From Massilia rubra (GTDB taxonomy: Bacteria; Pseudomonadota; Gammaproteobacteria; Burkholderiales; Burkholderiaceae_D), in NCBI RefSeq assembly GCF_011682065.1, contig NZ_VUYU01000001.1, positions 1-64,000 of the forward strand: 64,000 nt of DNA. The letters run 5' to 3'. Below the pieces are notes generated by a model. The model did not search any database. It was not told the origin of the DNA and saw only the letters and a program-made list of their open reading frames with translations. Below, in pieces: positions 53,850 through 63,955 of this stretch. Numbering within the stretch: position 1 is the first letter of the stretch; every line of letters starts with the position of its first letter. Made by a program: the position numbers and the translations under genes.

Positions 53850-56144
53850 TTACACCATCGCGCCCGACTTCCATGCGCTGGCCAGTTCCGGCGGCCAGAA
53901 GGCGCGCGGCGCGATCATCAGGCACAGGGTGTCCGGGTGGGTCAGCACCGGGAACCAGGCGCCGTGCAGCACGTCGGCCGGCATGTGCTTGCGGATCGCC
54001 AGGAAGGACGAGATCATTACGCGCCGCTGCGTGAGCATGTCCGGCACCGCCATGTCCTGCGGGCGTTGCTGTTCGGCGGCCAGGCAGTGGGTGATGTGTT
54101 GCAGCGCGGCCGGCGCCTCCTTGCCCTTGTACGAAGACAGCTCTTGCGCGATGCGGTGCAGCGCTTGCGGGCGCGCTTCGAAATGGCGCTCGAGGCTGTA
54201 CGCCAGCAGCGCCGGCATGTCGTGCGGACCCTGCGCGAACAGGGCCTTGTCGGCCTGGACCAGCGAGGCCCACACCACCATGCCTCTTTCGAGCAGCAGA
54301 TGCTGGCGGCGGTAGATCTCGGCCAGGCTGTCGCCGCCCAGCCAGCCCGGGTTGTCGGCGCAGGTGGCGGCGTAGTCGGCCGGCGTGGCCGTGCGGCGCC
54401 ACTTCATGACGGCGTTGCGGACCTGGTCGAGCGCCAGCGCCATCGCGGGAGCGGCCGGCCATTGTTCGATCTCGCCCGGCGCCAGCGGCCCGGCGCGTTC
54501 GTCGGCGGCCTGCGGCAGCAGCTTGCGCGCGTAGTCCTGCAGCGATTCGGCGCGCGCGTCGGCCAGCAGCGTGGCGACCGTGGCCAGCGGGTAGGTGGTG
54601 TGTTCCACGCTGTCGAGAAAAGCCATGAAGCCGCGCGCGCGCGCGCGCTGGCGCGCAAAGGCCGGATAGGCGCGCACCATGTCGTCGTAGTTCATCCATT
54701 GCCACTGGCCGTGGTCCGCCGTGTTGCCGCGCACGACTTCCCCCAGATAGGCGCCGGCCGCGTCGATCACGCGCTCCAGTTCGTGCGCAGGCACGGCCGC
54801 GCCCTGCTGGCGCAGCTGCCCGAGCCAGGCGTCGAGGTGGCGCAGCGAGGCCACGCTGTAATCGAGCTGCTCGCGTGGCAGTTGCGCCGCGAGCGGCAGG
54901 GCGGCGGCGTCGCTCGCCAGCAGCAGTGCGCACAGCTGCGGGATGCGGGCGGCGATATCGTCGGCGCGCGCGCAGGCGCTGGCGTCGCTCACGGCAAGCC
55001 GGGCGTACCAGCGCGCCACGCTGTCGTCGGCGCCGTTGACGATGTGGTCGAGCACTTGCAGGTGCGGATGGCAGATGCGCCCGCGATGGGTGCGCACCAC
55101 CGCCAGGCGATGTCCGCCGCGCGTGATGGCGCCCCACTGGCCCCCGATCTGGCTGGCGACGACGCAACCGAGGTAGTCGCCGGCGCGCAGCGCCCAACTG
55201 GCGGCGAGCGGGCTGCTGAAGGCGGCGTTGGCCGGCTGCTTGGCGCGTTCGAGCAGGTACCAGGCGTGCAGCTTGTCGAGCAGGGCCGACAGCGCATCGA
55301 TGCTGGCGCCGCCGCCGTCGAGCGTGAGCTGGTATTTGGCGCGCACGAAAGCGACCAGCCTGGCCTGTTCGGCGCGGGCGCCGGCATCGATCCCGCGCTC
55401 GCTGGCAAAGCCGGGGCGGTGCGTGGACAGGCCCGGACCGGGGCTGATCATGGTGGCGCTGTGGGCCAGCGGCCCCAGTTGCGCCGACGCCAGGAACAGG
55501 CGCGCGCTGTCGTCGTGCACGAAGCGGTAGAACGGCTGGTAGAGCGGATTGGCGCCAATGGCGGCGTCGACGCGCGCGGTCAGGTTGCGCAGCACGCGCA
55601 GGGTGGCGGCGTTGCAGGCTTCCGGCCGGATCGCCAGCTCGATCGTCACTTCCTTGGCGCTGAAGTCGCCCTCGTCGAACAGCTGCAGGCCTTTGGCATA
55701 GGGCAGGCCGGGAGGCGCCACGTCCGGCAAGCGCGTTTCCAACTGGTCGGGCCAGAGCTGCTGGGCGCTGTCGACCTGGCGCACGCCGTTGGCGCAGGCG
55801 GCCATCAATGCCGGCGGCAGGGTGCAGTCGCCGTGCAGCGGGGTGTACACCATGTCGAGCGCGTCGTCGAACACGGCGCAGCCCAACTCGCGCATGCACT
55901 CCCACACCAGTGCGCGCAGCGGCGCGTCGAAGCGCGGGCGTTCGAAGCCGACGCACAGGGCGCCGCCGGTGCGCGCGCCGATGAGGGTGGCGCCGGCCGC
56001 CAGCTCGTTGGCGAAGGTGATTTCGGTGTCGTACAGGCCGCGACCGGGTTTGCCGTGGCGCGCGAGGATGGAAAGCAGGACATCGAAAGGCATGACAGCG
56101 CTTTCGCCGTCGGCGAAGCGCTGCAGGTAAAGAAAAGTCGTCAC
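53850..56144 (-). CDS. Large uncharacterised protein between ybeY and corC
   Basis: About 764 residues with no family recognised. The N-terminal module (LYLQRFADGESAVMPFDVLLSILARHG, then DTEITFANELAAGATLIGARTG) and the following FDAPLRALVWECMRELGCAVFDDALDMVYTPL read like a small alpha/beta domain. Around residue 460 is another module, QLDYSVASLRHLDAWL then AAGAYLGEVVRGN with a Trp-rich follow-up, a pattern I have seen in uncharacterised proteins but cannot name. The C-terminal 300 residues are helical. No signal peptide or membrane segment. Starts possible at GTG 56171, GTG 56144 and ATG 56093; 56144 follows a CGGGA. It lies inside an otherwise standard ybeY-corC-lnt order. Confidence 0.75.
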   Translation of the reverse strand: MTTFLYLQRFADGESAVMPFDVLLSILARHGKPGRGLYDTEITFANELAAGATLIGARTGGALCVGFERPRFDAPLRALVWECMRELGCAVFDDALDMVYTPLHGDCTLPPALMAACANGVRQVDSAQQLWPDQLETRLPDVAPPGLPYAKGLQLFDEGDFSAKEVTIELAIRPEACNAATLRVLRNLTARVDAAIGANPLYQPFYRFVHDDSARLFLASAQLGPLAHSATMISPGPGLSTHRPGFASERGIDAGARAEQARLVAFVRAKYQLTLDGGGASIDALSALLDKLHAWYLLERAKQPANAAFSSPLAASWALRAGDYLGCVVASQIGGQWGAITRGGHRLAVVRTHRGRICHPHLQVLDHIVNGADDSVARWYARLAVSDASACARADDIAARIPQLCALLLASDAAALPLAAQLPREQLDYSVASLRHLDAWLGQLRQQGAAVPAHELERVIDAAGAYLGEVVRGNTADHGQWQWMNYDDMVRAYPAFARQRARARGFMAFLDSVEHTTYPLATVATLLADARAESLQDYARKLLPQAADERAGPLAPGEIEQWPAAPAMALALDQVRNAVMKWRRTATPADYAATCADNPGWLGGDSLAEIYRRQHLLLERGMVVWASLVQADKALFAQGPHDMPALLAYSLERHFEARPQALHRIAQELSSYKGKEAPAALQHITHCLAAEQQRPQDMAVPDMLTQRRVMISSFLAIRKHMPADVLHGAWFPVLTHPDTLCLMIAPRAFWPPELASAWKSGAMV

Positions 56145-56295
56145 GAAAATCCCGGAAAGGTGCAAAGGCACGTCAGCGCGCCGCCGTACATACGATTTAT
56201 ACAGTGCCGTATGGTACTTCAGAGCCCCGTTCCGGGTCCATCAAAGCGTTAGCATTGTGGAAAGAAAGTGACAGGCGCGCGCGTCGCCGGAGGTT

Positions 56296-56743
56296 TCAGG
56301 ACGCGTACGGATCGGGGTAGCCGAGCGCGGCGAGGATGTCGCGCTCGAGCTGCTCCATCTCGGTCGCCTCGTCATCGTCGTCATGGTCGTAGCCTTGCGC
56401 GTGCAGCACGCCATGCACGATCAGGTGCGCGGCATGCTCTTCCACGGTCTTTTTCTGTTCCAGCGCTTCTTTTTCGAGCACGTCGGTGCACAGGATGATG
56501 TCGGCGCGGGTGGGTTCATCCTCGGCGACGTCTTCGCCTTCGTTGTAGGCGAAGGTCAGCACATTGGTGGCGTAGTCCTTGTCGCGGTAGTCGCGATTGA
56601 GCACACGGCCTTCTTCGGCGTCGACGAAGCGGATGGTCAGTTCGGCCGGCGCCAACAGCGCCGCCTGCACCCAGCGCCGCACTTTCGGGCGCGTGATCGA
56701 TTCGCGCAGGCGGGGGTCGGGATACTGGACCGACAGCGACAGC

Positions 56744-56760
<17 letters not shown>
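56296..56760 (-). CDS. ybeY: Endoribonuclease YbeY (rRNA maturation factor)
   Basis: A zinc-dependent RNase for 16S rRNA 3'-end maturation and ribosome quality control. 154 residues from the ATG at 56760. The zinc site is HLIVHGVLHAQGYDHD (HGxLHxxGYDH) near residue 115, with TNVLTFAYNEGED before it. It overlaps the phoH end by 17 bases, the usual phoH-ybeY coupling. Confidence 0.97.
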
Positions 56761-57789
<1,029 letters not shown>

Positions 57790-57793
<4 letters not shown>

Positions 57794-59151
57794 CTGGCGC
57801 AGGCTAAAGTGTCACCGCGCGCAACGAGTTCGCCGCGCAGGGTGTAGTTAAAACTCTCGGTGATGCGCACGTCGGCCATCTGGCCGATCAGCGCGCTCGC
57901 ATTGATGCCGGGTTCGAAATTGACGACCCGGTTGTTTTCGGTGCGGCCCTGCAGTTCGGCGGCGTTCTTGACCGACGGCCCTTCGACCAGGATGCGCTGC
58001 ACCGTGCCGACCATGGCGGCGCTGTACTTGCGCGTGTTGGCGTCGATCGCCGCCTGCAGCTGCTGCAGGCGCGCCAGCTTGACGTCGTGCGGCGTATCGT
58101 CGGCCAGGTTGGCGGCCGGGGTGCCGGGGCGCTTGCTGAAGATGAAGCTGTAGCTGGTGTCGAAACCGACGTCCGCGATCAGTTTCATCATCGCGTCGAA
58201 GTCCGCTTGCGTCTCGCCCGGGAAGCCGACGATGAAGTCGGACGAAATCGACATGTTCGGGCGCACCGCGCGGATGCGCCGGATGATCGACTTGTATTCG
58301 AGGCCGGTGTAGCCGCGCTTCATGGCGCTAAGCACATTGTCGGCGCCATGCTGGGCCGGCAGGTACAGGTGGTCGACCAGTTGCGGGATCTTGGCATACG
58401 CGTCGATCAGGCGCTGGGTGAATTCCTTCGGATGGCTGGTGACGAAGCGAATCCGTTCGATGCCGGGAATGTCGGCCACGTATTCGAGCAGCAGGGCGAA
58501 ATCGGCGATGTCGCCGCCTTCCATCACGCCGCGAAACGCGTTCACGTTCTGGCCGAGCAGGGTGATTTCCTTCACGCCTTGGGCGGCCAGGCCCGCCACT
58601 TCGGTCAGCACATCCTCGAAGCGGCGCGACACTTCCTCGCCGCGCGTGTAAGGCACCACGCAGTAACTGCAGTATTTGCTGCAGCCTTCCATGATCGACA
58701 CAAAGGCCGAGGCGCCGTCCACCTTGGCCGGCGGAAGGTGGTCGAATTTTTCGATTTCGGGAAAGCTGATGTCGACCTGGGCGGCGCCGCTGGCGCGCCG
58801 TTCGCGCATCATCTGCGGCAGGCGGTGCAGGGTTTGCGGGCCGAACACCATGTCCACATACGGGGCGCGCTTGACGATGGCGGCGCCTTCCTGCGAGGCA
58901 ACACAGCCACCGACGCCGATAATCAAGTCGGGGCGGGCCAGTTTCAGCTCGCGCAGGCGGCCGAGGTCGGAAAAGACTTTTTCTTGCGCTTTTTCACGGA
59001 CCGAGCAGGTGTTGAGCAAAATCACATCGGCGTCCTCCGGCGTGTCGGTGCGAACCAGGCCGTCGGACGCGCCGAGCACGTCCGCCATTTTGTCCGAGTC
59101 GTACTCGTTCATTTGGCAACCGAAGGTTTTGATGAAGACTTTTTTCTGCAT
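57790..59151 (-). CDS. miaB: tRNA-2-methylthio-N6-dimethylallyladenosine synthase
   Basis: A radical-SAM methylthiotransferase modifying A37 of tRNAs. 453 residues from the ATG at 59151. The N-terminal cluster uses Cys in [20 protein letters not shown] and GVGGCVAS. The radical-SAM CxxxCxxC is in [17 protein letters not shown] near residue 155. A TRAM domain with [10 protein letters not shown] closes it. It is the first gene of the miaB-phoH-ybeY operon. Confidence 0.98.
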
Positions 59152-59757
59152 GGAATGATCAACGTGGCGCTGCAGCCTGGTTTCAGGCGGGGTTGCCAGT
59201 TTATCGTAAATCAGCGGGGGCGGCCATGTTCGCGAGGGCAAGCTCCGCACAGCCCGGTATTGCACCTGTTCAACGGCCGGCTTAGCCGCCCGTCATTCTT
59301 CCATATCGCCCGGAAAAGTTTCCAGTGGAAATGTTTCACAATTGCCCGATTGGAGCTTGGCTATTTCTTCTTGTAAATCAATGAGTTCCGAGAGAATTCT
59401 GTGAACGGACTGAGCACATGAAAAGTTCTTGCGTGCGCCACAATTTATCTCGCTGTGTTGAAATGACGATGTGACAAGCTTTCCGGCGGATAGCTTGATT
59501 TCAAACAATGTCACCTATGCACAGGTAAGTTGTACTTATGGCATATGAGTCTAATAATGTGTTTGGAGTTTCAAGTGCGTTGGAAGTGAGTAGCGCAGAG
59601 CGCATACGATCCGGGAACGTGCTTTTAAGCCAGTTATCAGATTTGTTCTGTTTAATCACGCTCAAGGGCGATTTTCCGGGAACTTATTAAGACGCGTATG
59701 GGTCTTTAACATAGTTCGTAACGGCATTATTTCAACCACTCACCACGAGGTAAAATC
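59152..59757. other. AT-rich intergenic region upstream of miaB and the HTH gene
   Basis: About 600 bases between divergent genes, clearly richer in A+T than the rest of the window, especially 59330-59750. It should carry promoters for both flanking genes. A 73-codon frame on the minus strand (59293-59514, GTG start, coiled-coil-like end) is present but has no ribosome site or recognisable family. No RNA gene is recognised. Confidence 0.5.
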
Positions 59758-60099
59758 ATGGCACACCATGCTCTGGCATCACAGGAAAGTTATAACCCCA
59801 ACCATCTGCTCGACATTTTGCTTGGCAAGATGCAGCTGAAAAACGATGCAGCGCTGTCGCGCATGCTCGAAGTCGCGCCACCGGTCATCAGCAAGATCCG
59901 CCACCACCGCCTGCCGGTCGGCGCCTCGCTGCTGATCCGCATGCACGAAGTGACCGGCATGAGCATCCGCGACCTGCGCGACCTGATGGGCGACCGCCGC
60001 ACCAAGTACCGCCTGTCCGACGCCCAAGGCCGCCCCAAAGCGACCGAGGAAAAACCGGCGGCACCGGACGCATCGACGTCCGGAAACTATGCGCACTAA
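59758..60099 (+). CDS. Small HTH-type DNA-binding protein
   Basis: 113 residues. The core NDAALSRMLEVAPPVISKIRHHRLPVGASLL fits a Cro/CI-like helix-turn-helix (ALSRML, turn, PPVISKIRHH as recognition helix), followed by IRMHEVTGMSIRDLRDLMG as in XRE-type domains. The C-terminal about 25 residues are Lys/Ala/Pro-rich and disordered. It is probably a chromosomal regulator rather than an antitoxin, since no toxin gene is adjacent. It has a CGAGGT ribosome site and an AT-rich upstream region. Confidence 0.8.
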   Translation: MAHHALASQESYNPNHLLDILLGKMQLKNDAALSRMLEVAPPVISKIRHHRLPVGASLLIRMHEVTGMSIRDLRDLMGDRRTKYRLSDAQGRPKATEEKPAAPDASTSGNYAH

Positions 60100-60122
60100 G
60101 TCCTCCGGCATGGCGCTTGCAC

Positions 60123-60244
60123 GGGAACGCCGACCAACCTACTGCGCGGCACAATTTTTGCCCTGTGATGCTCACCGTACAATCGTACGGCTGCGCGTCT
60201 CGGACAAAACTTGTGCCGCTCGCTACGGTTTTTCGGCATTCCCG
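60123..60244. repeat. Structured repeat element, copy 2
   Basis: Same architecture as 8112-8263 in a different context. The outer arms cgggaacgccga (60123-60134) and tcggcattcccg (60233-60244) pair with one mismatch. The middle stem gcggcacaa (60146-60154) pairs perfectly with ttgtgccgc (60211-60219). The apical hairpin ccgtac/gtacgg is at 60175-60190. The blocks aacctactgc, gatgctcaccgtac, cgtacggctgcgc and tcgctacggtttttcg match copy 1. It lies between the HTH gene and the convergent HDOD gene. Confidence 0.8.
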
Positions 60245-60276
60245 GCTGTCATGCCAGCGGAACGGGGCGCCTGATT

Positions 60277-60298
60277 CCGCCTCTGCATGCAGAGGCGG
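60277..60298. terminator. 22-bp perfect palindrome at the HDOD gene end
   Basis: ccgcctctgca is followed by its exact complement tgcagaggcgg, 5 bases from the HDOD stop. It can form a short hairpin at the 3' end of the leftward transcript, but no T-run is present. Confidence 0.45.
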
Positions 60299-60303
60299 GT
60301 CGG

Positions 60304-61146
60304 TCAGCCCATCAGGATCATCGTGATTTCTTCGTACTGCAGTTCGGTTTCGCGGAACACCTGCAGGTAGCATTCTTCGTTCAGTCCCAGTGCGGTCCAC
60401 GCCACCGGTGACACGGCGGGCACCAGATCGTCGCTTTCGCGCCCCAGGTCGAGCGCATGCACAATGGCGTTGGCCACATGCACGATAGTGGCCAGCAAGC
60501 CTGCGTCCGGCGCGCCCGGATCATGGTGGAAGGCGATCGCCATCTTCATCGTATCCGAAAAATTCCAGTGTTCGGCCAGCGCCATGCCGGCCTCCACATG
60601 GTCCACACCCATCACCGCCAGCTCGGCATCTTGCACATACGTATCGTTGGCCGCGCGGTATTCCATCACTTGTTGATACAAATCAGGGTAGCTGCTCACC
60701 AGCACCAGGCGCCCGATGTCGTGCAACAATCCTGCCGTGAAGGCGTAATCCTGGTTGAAGCGCACCTTGCGTGCCAGCACCTTGGCGCAGCACGCGCTGC
60801 CGATCGAGTGGCGCCAGAACGCCTTGTGGTCGAAGGCGGCGCAGCGGCCCTCGGCGAAACAGCCGGTCAGGGCCGAGGCGGTGATCAGGTTGCGCGTGGT
60901 CTGGAAGCCGAGGTAGGTGATCGCCTGCTGGATGGTGGTCACGCGCACCTGCAAGCCGTACAGCGAGGAATTGGCCAGGCGCAGGGTCTTGGCGGTGAGG
61001 GCCTGGTCGTGCGAGACTTTTTTGGCCAGCACCGTGATGTCGATGTCTTCCTGGTCGATGCTGGTGAGCAGTTCCATCACCACCGCCGGCAGCGAGGGCA
61101 GGTCGGCCAGGCGCTTGAGGACGTCGTCGAGCACGATGGCGCTCAT
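60304..61146 (-). CDS. HDOD domain signalling protein
   Basis: 280 residues, essentially one HDOD domain. It starts with the typical LADLPSLPAVVMELL, then KVSHDQALTAKTLRLANSSLYG, ITYLGFQTTRNLI and the HD-like AFTAGLLHDIGRLVL, which keeps an intact HDIG. GVDHVEAGMALAEHWNF and AIAFHH add further His residues, so metal binding is conceivable although HDOD proteins are usually inactive. The usual roles are in motility, stress or c-di-GMP-related signalling. It overlaps the upstream small gene by 4 bases. Confidence 0.92.
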   Translation of the reverse strand: MSAIVLDDVLKRLADLPSLPAVVMELLTSIDQEDIDITVLAKKVSHDQALTAKTLRLANSSLYGLQVRVTTIQQAITYLGFQTTRNLITASALTGCFAEGRCAAFDHKAFWRHSIGSACCAKVLARKVRFNQDYAFTAGLLHDIGRLVLVSSYPDLYQQVMEYRAANDTYVQDAELAVMGVDHVEAGMALAEHWNFSDTMKMAIAFHHDPGAPDAGLLATIVHVANAIVHALDLGRESDDLVPAVSPVAWTALGLNEECYLQVFRETELQYEEITMILMG

Positions 61147-61493
61147 AAGGCGGCCTCGCGCGCGGCGCGGTAGTCTTCTATATAGCGGCGCAAGGCGCTG
61201 GTGGCCCAGTCGTGCGGTTCGTCCGGCTTGTGCTTGCGAAACAGCAGCGCCAGGCGCTGCACGCTGGCGGCGTGGTCGGGTGCGGGACTGGCGGCGGCCG
61301 GCGCGGCGCCGCTGCGCAGCACGGGGACGGCGTCGATGCCGTGGCTGGGCAGCAAAGCAATGGTGCGGTCGGTCAGGATTGCTCCCTTGGGCAACAGGAT
61401 CTGTCCCTGTCGGTCGAGCAGATCGTCGGACAAGACCATTCCCGGGGCCACCTCGGCCAGTGCCAGGTGCTGGTAAGCTGCGCTCATAGGCAT
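61143..61493 (-). CDS. Small protein coupled to the HDOD gene
   Basis: 116 residues with no named family. The N-terminal half (EVAPGMVLSDDLLDRQGQILLPKGAILT, then IALLPSHGIDAVPVL) resembles the beta-rich module that precedes HD-GYP and HDOD domains in larger proteins. The C-terminal half is helical and Arg/Ala-rich. It overlaps the HDOD gene (ATGA), so the two may form a split two-component unit. Confidence 0.75.
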   Translation of the reverse strand: MPMSAAYQHLALAEVAPGMVLSDDLLDRQGQILLPKGAILTDRTIALLPSHGIDAVPVLRSGAAPAAASPAPDHAASVQRLALLFRKHKPDEPHDWATSALRRYIEDYRAAREAAL

Positions 61494-61657
61494 CCTCCCT
61501 CGTAAGGCTACGATCTTACCATTGCTGTCCGGGCCTGTGCGCTACGTAAAAAGCTTTACTTTTGCATACCCGCACACGGCAATTTCTTGCCAATAAGAAG
61601 GGCTTACCGTACATTCGGAGATGCATCGCGCGCATGCTGTTTTTCGGGAGGAATCGG

Positions 61658-63223
61658 ATGTTCGGTATTCAAAGCCGGCTGAAACTGCTGTTCGTGGTGA
61701 TCGTCACCCTGGTGCTCACCATTTCCGGCAGCTACACCCAGTATTCGCTGGGCAAAGCCCTGGAGGAAAGCAACCAGCGCCTGCGCAAGGGGGTGATCAC
61801 GCGTTTGCAGATCAGCCTGCCATCGGCCCTGTGGGACCTGGACAAGTCCAAGGTCGACAGCATCGTCGAGGCCGAGATGCTGCCGCCCGAAGTGGTGGCG
61901 ATCCGCGTCTACGACAGCTCGGTCGGCCTGTTCGCCGGCAAGCTGCGTGCGCCCGACGGCAAGCTGGTCACGGTCGATGGCGCGCCCGAGCCGGTCGGCC
62001 AGGCGGTCGACGCCGCGCTGGTGTTCCACGAAGGCGGCACCGCCAGCGCCTCGATCAAGCCGGTCTCGGTGGGGCGGGTGGTGATCAATTTCAGCCGCGC
62101 CCAGATCGACAAGGCGCTCGCTTCCGAACTGATACGCAAGGTGATCGAAGTGCTGCTGCTCGACCTGATCCTGGTGGCGGCGCTGGCGCTGTCGCTGCGG
62201 GTGGTGTTCGAGCCGCTCAAGCAATTGCGCGACGGCTTGTTCGACCTGGCCACGCGCGGCAGCGACGAGGTGGAGGAGTTGCCCGAGAACCGGCGCGACG
62301 AGCTCGGCGAGGTGATCCGCGGCTTCAACCAGATCCAGCGCCGCCTGAAATCGACCATCGGGCGCATTCGCGAAGCCGAGGATGCGGCGCGCCGCTCGTC
62401 CCAGCAGACCGCCCAGGCGATGCACGACTTGCGCCAGACCCAGGAATCGCTGCTCCAGGCGGAACGCTTGGCCTCGCTCGGGAGCCTGGTGGCCGGGGTC
62501 GCGCACGAAATCAACACCCCGGTCGGGATCGCCCTGACCAGCGCCTCGGTGCTCAAGGCCGCCACCGACGAGCTGGAAATCGCCGTCAAGGGCGCCGGCC
62601 TGAAAAAGTCCGACATCCTGCGGTACGTGGAAACGGCCAGCGAAAGCGCGCGCCTGATCATGAACAACGCCTACCGCGCGGCGCACCTGATCCACAGCTT
62701 CAAGCAGATCGCGGTCGACCAGACCAGCGAGGCGCGCCGTCCCTTCGGACTGCACGAATACATCGAAGAAATCGTCTCCAGCCTCCAGCCCAAGCTCAAG
62801 AAAACCCCGATCGCGCTGGTGTTGAACTGCCCGGACGACATCGTGCTCGACAGCTACCCCGGCGCGTTCGCCCAGGTCATCACCAACCTGACCCTCAATT
62901 GCGTGGAGCATGCCTTCGAGGTCGATACCGCCGGCGAAATCATGATCAGCGCCCGCCTCGACGGCGAAGTGGTCGAACTGCACGTCAAGGATGACGGCAG
63001 GGGCATCGCTCCGGACGTACTCGACCGCATCTTCGACCCGTTTTTCACCACCCGGCGCGGGCAGGGCGGTACCGGGCTCGGCCTCAATATCGTGTACAAC
63101 CTGATCGTCAAGCAATTCCTCGGCACCATCGCCGTGAGCAGCACGCTGGGCCAGGGCACCCATTTCACCTTGCGCATTCCCAGGGTGACGCCGGTCGAAG
63201 GCGCGCCCGACGGCGCGGCGTAG
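61658..63223 (+). CDS. Membrane sensor histidine kinase
   Basis: 521 residues from the ATG at 61658, which has a strong GGGAGGAA site. TM1 is at residues about 7-30 and a roughly 130-residue periplasmic sensor follows. TM2 is at about 160-183, then a HAMP domain and coiled coil. The phospho-acceptor is His283 in VAGVAHEINTPVG, the N-box is NLTLNCVEHAF, and the G boxes are DDGRGIAP and GGTGLGLNIVYN. The HEINTP form places it among HPK4-type kinases. No response regulator is encoded next to it, so its target is unknown. Upstream in-frame starts are not supported. Confidence 0.93.
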   Translation: MFGIQSRLKLLFVVIVTLVLTISGSYTQYSLGKALEESNQRLRKGVITRLQISLPSALWDLDKSKVDSIVEAEMLPPEVVAIRVYDSSVGLFAGKLRAPDGKLVTVDGAPEPVGQAVDAALVFHEGGTASASIKPVSVGRVVINFSRAQIDKALASELIRKVIEVLLLDLILVAALALSLRVVFEPLKQLRDGLFDLATRGSDEVEELPENRRDELGEVIRGFNQIQRRLKSTIGRIREAEDAARRSSQQTAQAMHDLRQTQESLLQAERLASLGSLVAGVAHEINTPVGIALTSASVLKAATDELEIAVKGAGLKKSDILRYVETASESARLIMNNAYRAAHLIHSFKQIAVDQTSEARRPFGLHEYIEEIVSSLQPKLKKTPIALVLNCPDDIVLDSYPGAFAQVITNLTLNCVEHAFEVDTAGEIMISARLDGEVVELHVKDDGRGIAPDVLDRIFDPFFTTRRGQGGTGLGLNIVYNLIVKQFLGTIAVSSTLGQGTHFTLRIPRVTPVEGAPDGAA

Positions 63224-63346
63224 TCACCGTCCTTGCGTGCGCCCAAGCGCGAGCGCTCGTTTTATTGTACGCTTGCCATTCTTTCGACGCGCCGCCGTCC
63301 CGCGCGCCGCTTGCCTCCGTGACCCTTCCACATTCAAAGGACCATC

Positions 63347-63955
63347 ATGAAACTGTACTTCAGTCCCGGTGCTTGTTCGCTTTCTCCCCACATCGTCCTG
63401 CTCGAAGCAGGCTTGGCATTTACGACCGAAGCGGTCGATCTGCGCAAGAAGGTCACTGCCAGCGGAGCCGACTTCAGCGCCATCAATCCCAAGGGCTACG
63501 TGCCGGCCCTCGACACCGGGCGCGGCATGCTGCTGACCGAAGGTCCCGCCATCGTGCAATACCTGGCCGACCTGGCTCCCGAGAAAAAACTGGCGCCCGC
63601 CGCCGGCACCCCGGAACGCTATGCGCTGGCCGAGTGGCTCAACTTCATTTCCACCGAGCTGCACAAGAATTTCAGCCCGCTGTTCCGTCCCAACATCGGC
63701 GAAGAGCTGGTTAACTATGCGCACGGCAACCTGAGCACGCGCCTGGCCTATGTCGAACGCATGCTCGACGGACGCGACTACCTGACCGGCGCCCAGTTCA
63801 CGGTGGCCGATGCGTATTTGTTTACGGTGCTGAACTGGGCCGGCGTGCTCAAGTTCGACCTGTCCGGCTTTCCCCGGGTGCAAGCGTTCCAACAGCGCGT
63901 GAGCGAGCGGCCGATGGTGCGGCAGGCGCTGCGCGACGAAGGCTTGCTCAAGTAA
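63347..63955 (+). CDS. gstA: Glutathione S-transferase
   Basis: A 202-residue cytosolic GST of the beta class. The N-terminal thioredoxin-like domain starts KLYFSPGACSLSPHIVLLEAG, with the beta-class Cys at position 10, NPKGYVPALD and the glutathione-binding TEGPAIVQYLAD. The C-terminal helical domain includes YLTGAQFTVADAYLFTVLNW. It conjugates or reduces electrophiles with glutathione. Preceded by an AAAGGA ribosome site; the gene stands alone. Confidence 0.96.
   Translation: MKLYFSPGACSLSPHIVLLEAGLAFTTEAVDLRKKVTASGADFSAINPKGYVPALDTGRGMLLTEGPAIVQYLADLAPEKKLAPAAGTPERYALAEWLNFISTELHKNFSPLFRPNIGEELVNYAHGNLSTRLAYVERMLDGRDYLTGAQFTVADAYLFTVLNWAGVLKFDLSGFPRVQAFQQRVSERPMVRQALRDEGLLK

Noticed and set aside
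53593-55956. Minus-strand open frame in another phase of the large unknown gene
   Set aside because: Extremely Arg/Ala-rich low-complexity translation; the alternative phase has normal protein composition.
59293-59514. 73-codon minus-strand frame upstream of miaB
   Set aside because: GTG start without a ribosome site and no recognisable family; listed only within the intergenic entry.
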